This document shows positions 1 to 8,045 of a DNA stretch of 64,000 nucleotides, piece after piece. Both the position numbers and the translations under genes were made by a program. Within the stretch, counting starts at the first letter, position 1, and each line of letters begins with the position of its first letter. The stretch comes from Nostoc commune NIES-4072 (GTDB lineage: Bacteria; Cyanobacteriota; Cyanobacteriia; Cyanobacteriales; Nostocaceae), in the NCBI RefSeq assembly GCF_003113895.1, contig NZ_BDUD01000001.1, forward strand, positions 5,067,100 to 5,131,099, written 5' to 3'. Below the pieces are notes generated by a model. The model did not search any database, was not told the origin of the DNA, and saw nothing but the letters and a program-made list of their open reading frames with translations.

Positions 1-699
1 CCAAGCTGCGGTGGTAGCACTAGAATCATAACGATAACCGTCGTCGCGCATGAATGTATGTTCTGCTTCATACAAGAAAACTTGGTGAGGGATGTTAGCA
101 TCCTCAATTGCTTTTATTATGATTTGGCGATCGCTATCTGGTATATGAGGGTCAAGAGTACCGAACACCATTAGTATCTCACCTTTGATTTCACTTACCC
201 TCTGGATTGTATCGGCTACCTCTTTACCCAATTTACCACTGGGAATACCAGTAGGGTAACAGCAGACACAAGCCCGAATTTCGCTTTGAAATGCTGCGCG
301 GAAAGCTAAATGTCCACCAATACAAAAGCCGAGAGTGCCTATTTGATTTGGAGAAACCGCACTCTCTGTTTTCAGAAATTCAATCACAGCCAGGCAATCG
401 GCATCATAATCAGCTACCGAGGTTCGACGCGCATCGTCATTACCGCGCATCCTTCCCAAATCGTCTGGTTCAATTACTAAACCAACTGACTCAATTCGGT
501 GAAAAATTTCTGGCGCTGCTACTACATAGCCGTATCCTGCTAAGTAGTTAGCTAGACGAATCATTGCATCACCTAACTGATAAATATCACTGTAGAAGAC
601 AATACCAGGGTATTTTCCTGCTGCTTTGGGAACTGCAACATAAACACGCATTAAGCTGCCATCTACTCTTAATTCAACATTGCGCTTAGTGATTTGCAC
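1..699 (-). CDS. Dienelactone hydrolase family protein (3' end outside window)
   Basis: Reading leftward from a GTG at 697-699 (GGAGAC lies just upstream as ribosome site) there are 233 uninterrupted codons that run off the left edge. The protein begins MQITKRNVELRVDGSLM and has the alpha/beta-hydrolase features of dienelactone hydrolases: a nucleophile elbow GFCIGG with Cys in place of Ser, an Asp in FGTLDPHIP and a His in YEAEHTFM, in the right order for a Cys-Asp-His triad. Family members hydrolyse lactones or esters in the cytoplasm; the substrate here is unknown. The C-terminus, only a short part judging from family length, is missing because of the window boundary. The 270 bp upstream hold no gene. 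Confidence 0.9.
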   Translation of the reverse strand, partial: MQITKRNVELRVDGSLMRVYVAVPKAAGKYPGIVFYSDIYQLGDAMIRLANYLAGYGYVVAAPEIFHRIESVGLVIEPDDLGRMRGNDDARRTSVADYDADCLAVIEFLKTESAVSPNQIGTLGFCIGGHLAFRAAFQSEIRACVCCYPTGIPSGKLGKEVADTIQRVSEIKGEILMVFGTLDPHIPDSDRQIIIKAIEDANIPHQVFLYEAEHTFMRDDGYRYDSSATTAAW

Positions 700-969
700 T
701 TTTTTGTCTCCGTGTTACGCTTGCTGTCATTAGCTTCTACACTATAGCGCCGCAGCATCCGGTTACTTTCAATCCACAATTTGGCGTTCTTTTACCAGTG
801 AAAGTTTGTTGCGATCGCCTTAATACACCCGTTACCTTAGCGACTGTAGGCTATAGCTGCTTTGCACCAGTATGTAGATTTGGCAGCAGCGTTTAGCGGT
901 AAAAAAGCGAATGTAAAGCAAGGTTTATTATCGAGCGGTGACATCCATAATTTTTAGACATAATTCCAA

Positions 970-1410
970 CTACATCTCGCCTACCAAGTCTTGTAGCAAT
1001 GGCATATCTTTCAGTGCTTCTTTAAAACTTGAAGTTTCTTCAAATAAATCCTCTAGCGTCAATAAGTGAATTTTAAACTTATGGATATCAGGGAATTTGA
1101 GCAGTTTTGATTCAAAACCTGATGTATAGCCAACTCCGGCTAACATAACTGCAATATCAATGGAGTGGAATAAAAGATTAGCGTAAAATCTCTCTGCCTC
1201 TTCCACTTTTAATTTGTTTTTGCTCAACTTGCACTGGAAGTATATTTTACGTGTCTCAATAAATCCAACTCCATCAATACCATCATCTGATCCACGCGGC
1301 CCCGGTGTCAAACCAAGATGAACTGCAAAGCAACGCCCAAGTTCCTGTTTAGCATAACTACTAGCATTAGTATAACCAAGAACAAGGACGCGAATCTGTG
1401 TTCCATCCAT
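970..1410 (-). CDS. PD-(D/E)XK-like (Mrr-type) nuclease domain protein
   Basis: A 146-residue protein whose centre reads GSDDGIDGVGF, then a strand ending FQCKLSKNK. This is the D-x(n)-(E/Q)-x-K pattern of Mrr/restriction-endonuclease-like folds, so metal-dependent DNA cleavage is the most likely activity. The rest is predicted alpha/beta with no membrane segment. It starts 6 bp after the stop of the RHH gene upstream (1417-1839), so the two are probably co-transcribed, and both follow a broken parA. A nuclease paired with a small DNA-binding protein could be a toxin-antitoxin or plasmid-maintenance pair; that is inference. The family is judged from the motif only. Confidence 0.6.
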   Translation of the reverse strand: MDGTQIRVLVLGYTNASSYAKQELGRCFAVHLGLTPGPRGSDDGIDGVGFIETRKIYFQCKLSKNKLKVEEAERFYANLLFHSIDIAVMLAGVGYTSGFESKLLKFPDIHKFKIHLLTLEDLFEETSSFKEALKDMPLLQDLVGEM

Positions 1411-1416
1411 AATTAA

Positions 1417-1839
1417 TTATTCGTTTTCATCTTTTATATTGTTATATATAAAATATTTGTGAAATATTTCTATACCCAAAACTGCACATTCAGTAACTTT
1501 TTCTTTCATGCCAGCATCTTGAAGTTTGATATTAGTTTTGGTAGTCAGTTCTACTTGAATAGAAAGTGTTCCAAGCTCTTTTGGATAACCTTCGAGTTCA
1601 TTGACACTTACTCCCTTAATTTTTGCAGAAGAAATTGCACAATTGATCGCTAAGTTCAGAAAGCTTCCTAAAGAACAGCCTAGAAAATCACAAATTTCCT
1701 CAATTTTGCTCTCTTGAGATTCACTCAGCTTTAAAGTAAATTCATCTTCCACGCCTTTATGAGATTTTTGAATACCTAACGATAATGCTCTCTCAATAAC
1801 AGCATTACTATCCTGGTTTTTTTGATTTTCTAAAGTCAT
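1417..1839 (-). CDS. Ribbon-helix-helix-like DNA-binding protein
   Basis: A 140-residue acidic protein. Residues about 32-70 form a strand (EFTLKLSES) followed by two helices (QESKIEEICDFLG; LGSFLNLAINCAIS), the layout of Arc/CopG/ParG ribbon-helix-helix proteins. The C-terminal half is not recognised. It starts 11 bp after the stop that ends the parA remnant (stop at 1851-1853) and ends 6 bp before the nuclease gene. Next to parA, an RHH protein would be expected to act as a centromere-binding partition protein or as autorepressor/antitoxin. The exact role is open. Confidence 0.55.
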   Translation of the reverse strand: MTLENQKNQDSNAVIERALSLGIQKSHKGVEDEFTLKLSESQESKIEEICDFLGCSLGSFLNLAINCAISSAKIKGVSVNELEGYPKELGTLSIQVELTTKTNIKLQDAGMKEKVTECAVLGIEIFHKYFIYNNIKDENE

Positions 1840-1850
1840 AATTTTCTTCC

Positions 1851-1983
1851 CTAGATAATTTCCAAAATTGAACTGAAATATTCAAGGGAGTCTTCGCAAC
1901 CTGGGTATTTCCAAATATATTGTTTTCCCCCAAGTGCGTCAACCATTTCATCCGCAATCTACCAGAAGTATTTGTCCCTTTCT
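1851..1983 (-). pseudogene. parA remnant, distal part (frameshifted, internally deleted)
   Basis: On the minus strand 1983-1951 reads RKGQILLVDCG, the second conserved strand (LLVD) of ParA/MinD ATPases, then hits a stop. Shifted by one base, 1958-1851 reads IADEMVDALGGKQYIW followed by KYPGCEDSLEYF and SSILEII, which looks like a ParA C-terminus (compare the G-K-x-I-(W/F)-x-Y-P pattern). The middle of the ATPase is missing. The N-terminal piece with the Walker A motif lies across the IS607 element at 3987-4100. Both pieces have the same orientation and would join if the transposon were removed. Confidence 0.6.
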
Positions 1984-2096
1984 GCTTTAAAAAACTTACT
2001 CAAACCTACTTAACCTTAATTAAATAGACTTAATGTTTTCTTCCTGCTTCAACCAAGGTAGTCGGCTACTTCTTGTCCACAGGCGTTAAGTTTGGG

Positions 2097-3275
2097 TCAA
2101 GCCAACCCTACTTTGCTTAAAGGTGCATCCCTCAAATTAATTGAGGCGTTCTCATCACGATCTTGAATATTGCCGCATCCACCACATCTATAAACACGCT
2201 CACTCAGTCCCATCGGTTGAATGTGGTGGCACTTGGAACACATCTTCGAGGACGGATACCATCTATCAACCAACTCAACCCTAGTCGCGTAAAAAGGTTG
2301 CTTGTAAGTCAACTGTCTACGAATTTCGTAAAAACAGTTATTACTCACAGCGCTGGCTAGTTTATGGTTAGCAATCATGCCTGATACATTCAGATCCTCG
2401 ATCCTAATGACAGCAGCTTTACGACTTATGTCAGTGGTCATTTTTTGAGTGGCATCTTGCCGAATGTTGGCAACATGAGCGTGTTGTGTTGCCAGTCGGA
2501 CATAATATCGTTTCGCTTTATTTGATGCTTTGATTTTCAGCTTCTTATTGCCAAGGACTTTATTACGATTTCGCCACTGCAATTTCCCAAGCTTGATTTT
2601 CGCCTTTTTGGTAGTGACAGGCATATCGTAAAAAGTACCGTCAGAACAAGTTGCTAAGACTTTCACTCCTAAGTCAACACCAATCTTTTTAATTGGGTGA
2701 ATTATTGGTGGAATCTTCTCGGCATCCAACACAAACGCAACGAACCATCTATCTGCGGTTCTAGAAACAGTAAATGTCTGGGAACTACAGATAAAATCAA
2801 TTCGTTCTTTTAATCTAAGTTCCTTTAGTCCGGGTAACTTTATAATCTTTCCAGCATTTATTACAACTCGGTTAGTAAATGGCAGTGCTGGTTTACCTTT
2901 TTCGAGATATATGCCAGCAGTTTTGTAAACACTAAAGGAGTCACCTTTTTTCTTGGACTTCTTCTTTGGGAAATCTCCTAACCCTTTACGCCACTTCGAA
3001 AAAGCATCCTTCAAGTCAATAAATGCTGACTGATACACTGTGGACGGATACTCTCTCATCCACGCATATTCAGGCTTTTGCATTGTAACTTGAGTTAGAA
3101 CTTTCTTGATAGCATCAATGCGTTTGGAGTCAGAAGCTTTTACGTCTTCAAAACTCCAAGATGCAGTTAGCAGTTCTAATCCATAGTTGTAAACAAACCG
3201 CTTAAAGCCAGCATTGCCACGCATCAAGGAGGTTTCAACCTTATTTAGTTTTAATTCTCGCTTGATAGCAAACAT
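2097..3275 (-). CDS. tnpB: TnpB RNA-guided nuclease / IS607 accessory protein
   Basis: A 392-residue TnpB with the three RuvC-like acidic positions in order: Asp in KKIGVDLGVKVLA, Glu in VIRIEDLNVSG and Asp in IQDRDENASINL. A CSKC...CGGC zinc finger lies between the last two. TnpB proteins are omega-RNA-guided DNA nucleases that favour retention of their transposon. The gene follows tnpA by 41 bp. Beyond the TGA stop the same frame stays coding-like for 15 codons (PKLNACGQEVADYLG) before a second stop at 2049-2051, so the protein may have lost a short C-terminal tail. All catalytic residues are upstream of this point. Confidence 0.93.
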   Translation of the reverse strand: MFAIKRELKLNKVETSLMRGNAGFKRFVYNYGLELLTASWSFEDVKASDSKRIDAIKKVLTQVTMQKPEYAWMREYPSTVYQSAFIDLKDAFSKWRKGLGDFPKKKSKKKGDSFSVYKTAGIYLEKGKPALPFTNRVVINAGKIIKLPGLKELRLKERIDFICSSQTFTVSRTADRWFVAFVLDAEKIPPIIHPIKKIGVDLGVKVLATCSDGTFYDMPVTTKKAKIKLGKLQWRNRNKVLGNKKLKIKASNKAKRYYVRLATQHAHVANIRQDATQKMTTDISRKAAVIRIEDLNVSGMIANHKLASAVSNNCFYEIRRQLTYKQPFYATRVELVDRWYPSSKMCSKCHHIQPMGLSERVYRCGGCGNIQDRDENASINLRDAPLSKVGLA

Positions 3276-3316
3276 AGCTAAACTTTTGCAAACTTATTTA
3301 CTTAAATAAGTATATC

Positions 3317-3928
3317 CTACTTTGAACAAGGATCGACACCTTGAGCAATTAACTTTACTTTTTGCTTATATTTGCGTAATCCGTATAAACGACTGGAAAA
3401 GCAATGCACGATTGACAACAAATCTTGAACCAGTTCTTCATGGGGCGATAATGCTTCACTGTTAGCTACTACAACAGTTCCGCCTCCCCAGACAATAATT
3501 TGTTCTACCAAGTCAAAACCGAAGCGGCATAGCCTATCTTTGTGGGCTACATAGACCGATTTAACTTCTCCTTGAATTGCCCACTGAATAATTTGGAGAA
3601 ACTTTTTGCGCTTAAAGTTAAGTCCACCGCCTATTTCTTCGATTCTGTCAGTGACTACTACGCCATTAGCAACACAAAACCCATCCATAGATTCAACTTG
3701 ACTAAGCAGATCATCTTTTTGCCCATGTGATGAAACACGGCAATAGATAATTATTCTTGTTGGAAATTTGCCGGACTTCAGGTTTCGAGCTAGTGCTAAG
3801 TGTGATTCTGTGTAAATTCTTTGATTGCCTAGCGTCCTTTCCGGGGTTAGTTTCCCTTCTGTCTCCCACCGCCTTAACGTCGATGAAGAGACACCAATTA
3901 ATCCGCCAAACTCTGCAACCTTCCACAT
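3317..3928 (-). CDS. tnpA: IS607-type serine recombinase transposase TnpA
   Basis: A 203-residue protein. Residues 1-45 form a MerR-like helix-turn-helix (VSSSTLRRWETEGKL, then RIY). From residue 58 there is a serine-recombinase catalytic domain with IIYCRVSSHGQ, where Ser66 is the predicted nucleophile, followed by the conserved VYVAHKDRLCRFGFDL segment with its arginines. The N-terminal DNA-binding domain ahead of the catalytic domain is diagnostic of IS607 transposases. It is the first gene of the element and looks intact. Confidence 0.93.
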   Translation of the reverse strand: MWKVAEFGGLIGVSSSTLRRWETEGKLTPERTLGNQRIYTESHLALARNLKSGKFPTRIIIYCRVSSHGQKDDLLSQVESMDGFCVANGVVVTDRIEEIGGGLNFKRKKFLQIIQWAIQGEVKSVYVAHKDRLCRFGFDLVEQIIVWGGGTVVVANSEALSPHEELVQDLLSIVHCFSSRLYGLRKYKQKVKLIAQGVDPCSK

Positions 3929-3986
3929 AAACTTGTCTAAAATACCTAAATATAGATAAGTTTAGCAAAGTTTTCTGCTATTTAGT

Positions 3987-4100
3987 TTAACTCCTCTCTA
4001 AAAGTACCCCTGTAATATGAACAGCCAGAGTTGTTTTACCTACACCTCCCTTATTGTAACTACAAAGAATTATCTTTGTTTTTCCAAGCATAAGTTGCAT
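3987..4100 (-). pseudogene. parA remnant, N-terminal part with Walker A motif
   Basis: The minus strand from ATG at 4098-4100 encodes 37 residues: MQLMLGKTKIILCSYN, then KGGVGKTTLAVHITGVLLERS and a stop at 3987-3989. KGGVGKTT is the deviant Walker A of ParA-type partition ATPases at its normal place near the N-terminus. The frame ends where the IS607 element begins; the next expected ParA segment is found at 1983 on the other side of the element. A start further upstream in the same frame is possible. Confidence 0.7.
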
Positions 4101-4459
4101 TTGCGCTTGCAGTCCTGAAATGATCAAGATTAATGATACTCGTATCTGTACCTAACTTACTAATCTTGAAAATGAGCTACAGCATGATCGCCAACAACTA
4201 CGACAAGCTTAATATCCCTAGTGTAAATACACTCGTTACCTTAGCGACGCTAGGCTAGTTAAAACTCACACCAATAATTAATAAAGGGGATAGATGACAT
4301 TCGCTTGTGGCGAAGCACCCATCCCCGAATAGCTGCCCAGATCATGAACCTGGAATCTATAGTCCGGTATCTAATAATCACAGTATCGGCCGAGATATGT
4401 AGATTGTCACTGGGATAGATACTGATTTACGAAATACCTACGAAAAGATTGTTACATAA
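4101..4459. other. Intergenic, no gene seen; contains a hairpin
   Basis: About 360 bp without a credible ORF. A hairpin lies at 4286-4326: outer arms GGGGAT/ATCCCC, inner arms TTCGC/GCGAA around TTGTG. The string CGTTACCTTAGCGAC near 4230 also occurs near 828, so part of this stretch is dispersed repeat. Confidence 0.5.
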
Positions 4460-5728
4460 TTACTCTTGTTCACCCTTAATTCCGCCTCCCATCGCCAACA
4501 GCGCCGTTCCGTAAGCTGCTTCTGTGTACACTGACGCGACTACAGGAACCTGCATAAGACGCGCCCTAATCGCAGTCCAAGTGTCATTCGCCGCACCACC
4601 GCCAGCAGTATAAACACGGCTCAACTTGTCTGCTCCCATTTGCTGTAATAATTCATACCCTCGCGCTTCTATGCGGGCAATGCTTTCTAACAACCCATGC
4701 AAAAATTCCACTGGGTTATCTGGGCGTGGTGACAAACGTGGCGGTAGATTCGGATCGTTAATTGGAAAGCGATCGCCTACCTTCAATAACGGATAATAAT
4801 CTAACTCGCTGGCAATTGAAGCATCAATCTCCCGGCTAAAACTTTCTAATTCAGCATTCGTGAAAAATTGCTTGAGTACAGCACCCCCAGTATTAGAAGC
4901 ACCACCAGTCAGCCACAAATCACCCAACCGATGGCTATAAATCCCATATCTGGCATCTTCTTGTCGGGTACGACTTAACAACTTTAGTACTAACGTTGAA
5001 CCAAGGGAACTCACGGCTTCACCAGGTAATTTTGCCCCACTGGCGAGAAAAGCCGCAATACTATCAGTTGTACCTGCACACACCAGACAATCACGGCGGA
5101 AACCGAATTTATCGGCAATTTCAGGACGCAATTCGGCAATGGGAGTACCAGGAGGTAAAACTTTGGGTAGCTGAATCGGTATTTGCAAACTTTCTAGCCA
5201 TTCTGGGTATCTCAACTCTTCTACGTCATAACCCAGCTTTAAAGCATTATGGTAATCGCTAATCCCCAACTGTCCATGTAGGAGAAACGCTAGCCAATCT
5301 GCTTGATGCAGGAAATATCTAGCTTCACTAAAAGAGGGTTGTTGCCTCATCCACAAAAGTTTAGCCAGGCTGGAGGTGGCACTCAACACGGTATGATTGG
5401 GGGGTGCTATACTCCTCAAATGGTCTAGCACTAATGATCCCCGCGCATCGTTGTACAGTAATGGTGCATCTGTTGGATTGCCAGCACTATCGACCATTAA
5501 GACGGTGGAGGAAGTACCATTAATTGCGATCGCTTTAATTTCTCGCCGCAATTGATCGGGTATTTGTTCCACCAGCATAAACAAAGCCTCCTGCCAAATT
5601 TTGGGCGTAACGGCGGCTGGTGAGTCCTGGAAGGGATATCGCACCTGTGCTTGGATGCTAGCTTCCTGGTCAACCACCATACCGCGTGCACCAGAGGTGC
5701 CAAAGTCGATACCCAAATAGAAATCCAT
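4460..5728 (-). CDS. FGGY-family pentulose kinase (cyanobacterial D-ribulokinase type)
   Basis: 422 residues from the ATG at 5726-5728, giving MDFYLGIDFGTSGARG, the phosphate-1 motif of FGGY kinases at the very N-terminus. An ATG at 5755 in the same frame would add nine lysine-rich residues before this motif and is less likely. Further signatures are NGTSSTVLMVD, the DARG substrate loop, AGTTDSIAAF and the C-terminal adenosine-binding YTAGGGAANDTWTAIRAR. Members of this short (about 425 aa) cyanobacterial/plant subgroup are often annotated as xylulokinase but have been reported to act on D-ribulose. It is monocistronic. Confidence 0.85.
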   Translation of the reverse strand: MDFYLGIDFGTSGARGMVVDQEASIQAQVRYPFQDSPAAVTPKIWQEALFMLVEQIPDQLRREIKAIAINGTSSTVLMVDSAGNPTDAPLLYNDARGSLVLDHLRSIAPPNHTVLSATSSLAKLLWMRQQPSFSEARYFLHQADWLAFLLHGQLGISDYHNALKLGYDVEELRYPEWLESLQIPIQLPKVLPPGTPIAELRPEIADKFGFRRDCLVCAGTTDSIAAFLASGAKLPGEAVSSLGSTLVLKLLSRTRQEDARYGIYSHRLGDLWLTGGASNTGGAVLKQFFTNAELESFSREIDASIASELDYYPLLKVGDRFPINDPNLPPRLSPRPDNPVEFLHGLLESIARIEARGYELLQQMGADKLSRVYTAGGGAANDTWTAIRARLMQVPVVASVYTEAAYGTALLAMGGGIKGEQE

Positions 5729-5885
5729 AGTTTTATGAATTTTTTTAATAAACAATCATTAAAAACTACTGACTAATAACTGCTTTTGTTGCATCTTGTA
5801 ACAAGATATTCCCCAATCTTGGCAAAACAAGGAAAAGTAGTAAACGAACTGATCAAAATCTATTCAGGTTAGGAGGTTTTCAGCC

Positions 5886-6017
5886 ATGCCTATTTTAGAT
5901 ACTCTGTACATCGCTCAGATATCTTCCATCTCAGATACTCAAGTCTACATCGCTCTAGTTGTGGCCTTGATCCCCGGAGTTCTAGCTTGGCGATTAGCCA
6001 CAGAACTTTACAAATAA
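5886..6017 (+). CDS. psaM: Photosystem I reaction centre subunit XII (PsaM), N-terminally extended
   Basis: A 43-residue protein ending SDTQVYIALVVALIPGVLAW then RLATELYK, which matches the single-helix PSI subunit PsaM. PsaM is usually 30-31 residues. Here about 12 extra residues (MPILDTLYIAQIS) precede the canonical start region. A perfect ribosome site (TTAGGAGG) lies 8 bp before the ATG at 5886, so this start is well supported. The extension reads like a partial duplication of the gene's own 5' end: AGATACTC-TACATCGCTC occurs at 5897-5916 and again at 5933-5955. Located in the thylakoid membrane, near the PSI trimer interface in known structures. Confidence 0.95.
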   Translation: MPILDTLYIAQISSISDTQVYIALVVALIPGVLAWRLATELYK

Positions 6018-6264
6018 GGCTTCGATGTGACACAGTTAAAAAGCTAATAATCCTGGCAGTACGGGGTGCAATTTCCAGAATTTATGGTGTAAAGCCATAA
6101 GTATCTAGACTTGCACTTACGTAAGCCAGGTTATTTTTTAACTGGTGCAACACTTGTAGCTATTTCAAAAAAATGAAGTAATATGACAGCTAAATCAGCA
6201 ATAATTAGCGCCAGAGAGCTTTTACAGTGCTTCCCTTCACTCAGCGAGGTTATTTTTTAGCATC

Positions 6265-6675
6265 ATGAACGCGATTCAACCCTCCAGACCACCGTTACAA
6301 CCTATACAAAAACGCCGGGTCATTCCTCGACCAAAACGGCATCTTCGCCAACGTTCTTACCAGGTGATGGCTCTGGAAAGCACAGCCAAAATAGCAGTTA
6401 ATCTTGTGATTACAACCGTTGCAGCATCTGCTTTATCACAACTTTTGCCTTATCATTGGTCACAGCAAGAAAAGTTGCGCGAAATTAGTACTGAAGTCAA
6501 GCTGATGGAAGGACATGTCAACGGTTTGCAGGTGGAATTTAGCCGTAACTTCGATCCTCAGCAAACCAAAAGTATTATGCAAGAACAAGGATACCGATTT
6601 GATCCTAATCAGCGTCGAGTCGTGTTGATGAATCCAGATCGCCGAGAAGATGAACAAACAGAGTCATCACCCTAA
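6265..6675 (+). CDS. Conserved cyanobacterial single-pass membrane protein with coiled coil
   Basis: 136 residues. A basic, proline-rich cytoplasmic N-terminus (PRPKRHLRQRS) is followed by one membrane helix at about 40-62 (TAKIAVNLVITTVAASALSQ), then a short heptad-like segment (QEKLREISTEVKLMEGHVNG) and an acidic tail. The topology resembles FtsL/FtsB septum proteins but I see no specific signature, so the function is unknown. It stands alone with its own upstream region; the 6018-6264 stretch shows no other gene. Confidence 0.75.
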   Translation: MNAIQPSRPPLQPIQKRRVIPRPKRHLRQRSYQVMALESTAKIAVNLVITTVAASALSQLLPYHWSQQEKLREISTEVKLMEGHVNGLQVEFSRNFDPQQTKSIMQEQGYRFDPNQRRVVLMNPDRREDEQTESSP

Positions 6676-6901
6676 GACAAATAACGAATTTGGGATTATT
6701 TAAGTTTCTTGTGATTCAGGCTACGTATAAGCCGGGTGTTAATTTATATTATTGCTAATAAATAATGGTTAATAGCTAATTTTTGAATAGCTATGTAGCT
6801 ATCATCTATTAGTCATAAGCGATACAGCGTCACTATGCTCTTATTCAAAGTTTAATAATTTATTTTGAATTTTGAATCTCCCAGAAGAATTAATCTACCA
6901 A

Positions 6902-7621
6902 TTAGGACGCTGATTTAGATAACAGCTCGTTTAGCCAATTTTCGAGTTGTAAACGTAAGCGATAACCAGTAATATCCTTACTGTTATCGAGAAAGGGCAG
7001 TTGAGTGAGGGCGCGACGATAATCAGCGATCGCACAATTCCAGTCACCCCAAAGATGGTAAGTTCTGCCGCGTTCAGCCCAGATATGACCTTCTAGTTGA
7101 CCGAAAAGCAGTGCTACCTCAAAATTCTCAATTGCCTCCTCATATTGCCCCAAATCACGCCAGGTAATGCCTCGGTTAATCCACGCCCGGACATGACGAG
7201 GATTGAAATCAATCGCTTGATCGTAATCGGTAAGTGCTGCTGCTAATTCTCCACAAGCTGCGTAGTAATTTGCCCGATTATTATAAGCACTAGCCAAATA
7301 GGGATTAAGTTTGAGAGCGGTATTATAATCGTCAAGTGCTTTTTGCCTTTCACCACTTTGAAAATAAATCAGCCCCCGGTTGTTGTAATCAATGGCATTG
7401 TAGGGATGGCGGAAAATTAGTTGGCTTAAAAGTGCGATCGCCTCAGTATAATCTCCTTGTTGAGCCGATCTCAAAGCACAAGAACGTAAGGAGCGATCGC
7501 CTAAAACAGATTCGCCACTGTCATTTTTCCTCTGTGATTTGGTTATATGTGTAATATTAGTTACAAACCTACATCTGCTACTGTGCTGGTCACCATCAGT
7601 TAAAAATGAGTGAATATTCAT
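6902..7621 (-). CDS. Tetratricopeptide repeat protein
   Basis: 239 residues. After a polar N-terminus of about 50 residues there are at least four TPR units from about residue 54 (CALRSAQQGDYTEAIALLSQ; YNNRGLIYFQSGERQKALDD; YNNRANYYAACGELAAALTD; WINRGITWRDLGQYEEAIEN), with the usual W/Y-G-A-P pattern. TPR arrays mediate protein-protein contacts; no partner is indicated. The start at 7621 has an AAGGTAAG ribosome site. No signal peptide or membrane helix is visible. Confidence 0.85.
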   Translation of the reverse strand: MNIHSFLTDGDQHSSRCRFVTNITHITKSQRKNDSGESVLGDRSLRSCALRSAQQGDYTEAIALLSQLIFRHPYNAIDYNNRGLIYFQSGERQKALDDYNTALKLNPYLASAYNNRANYYAACGELAAALTDYDQAIDFNPRHVRAWINRGITWRDLGQYEEAIENFEVALLFGQLEGHIWAERGRTYHLWGDWNCAIADYRRALTQLPFLDNSKDITGYRLRLQLENWLNELLSKSAS

Positions 7622-7950
7622 ACTTACCTTTACTAAATTCCTGCTTTGTGGAATAAAATTCTAGTTTTCGTTTGCTAGTGGTTTTACTACTATGTCTATT
7701 TTTAAAGTAATTAGGGTTACAGTAAAGCCACCCAAGAGAGAACTTAACTTAGCCGCACAAGAGAAATCTACACTCTGGATAAACAATTGATCCTCAAACC
7801 TAATCATGAATACTTCATCCTTAGAGTGAATTCCAGAAATAGCAGATATCAATCTCAAAGGCGAGTCAAGTAGTAAGAGCTACAAATTGGTAGAATGCCA
7901 ACAAGCCGTTCATTCAAGAAGGAATGAGGAAGCAGGGGAAAAATAATTAA

Positions 7951-8006
7951 TGCCCAATGCCCAATGCCCAATGCCCAATGCCCAATGCCCAATGCCCAAT
8001 TCCCAA
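7951..8006 (+). repeat. Heptamer tandem repeat (TGCCCAA)n
   Basis: Seven perfect head-to-tail copies of TGCCCAA (7951-7999) and one variant TTCCCAA. This is a typical short tandemly repeated repetitive sequence of heterocystous cyanobacteria. It sits 40 bp before the ATG at 8046. The remainder of 7622-8045 holds no convincing gene. Confidence 0.95.
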
Positions 8007-8045
8007 TTCCCTAAATCCAATTTTTAAATTTTGAGAAATTTTCCG

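Larger units (their letters stand above)
1984..3995 (-). mobile_element. IS607-family transposon inserted in parA (approximate ends)
   Basis: The element carries a MerR-HTH/serine recombinase tnpA (3317-3928) followed by tnpB (2097-3275), the IS607 arrangement. The ends are inferred from the parA reading frame, which breaks off after codons for GVLLER near 3993 and resumes with RKGQILLVD at 1983, giving about 2.0 kb, a normal IS607 length. IS607 elements have no inverted repeats or target duplication, so the ends cannot be fixed to the base from this sequence. The segment between the tnpB stop and 1984 should include the right end, which in related elements encodes the omega (guide) RNA. Confidence 0.75.

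Noticed and set aside
7661..7858. Minus-strand ORF of 65 codons
   Set aside because: No ribosome site, no recognisable family, composition like surrounding non-coding DNA.
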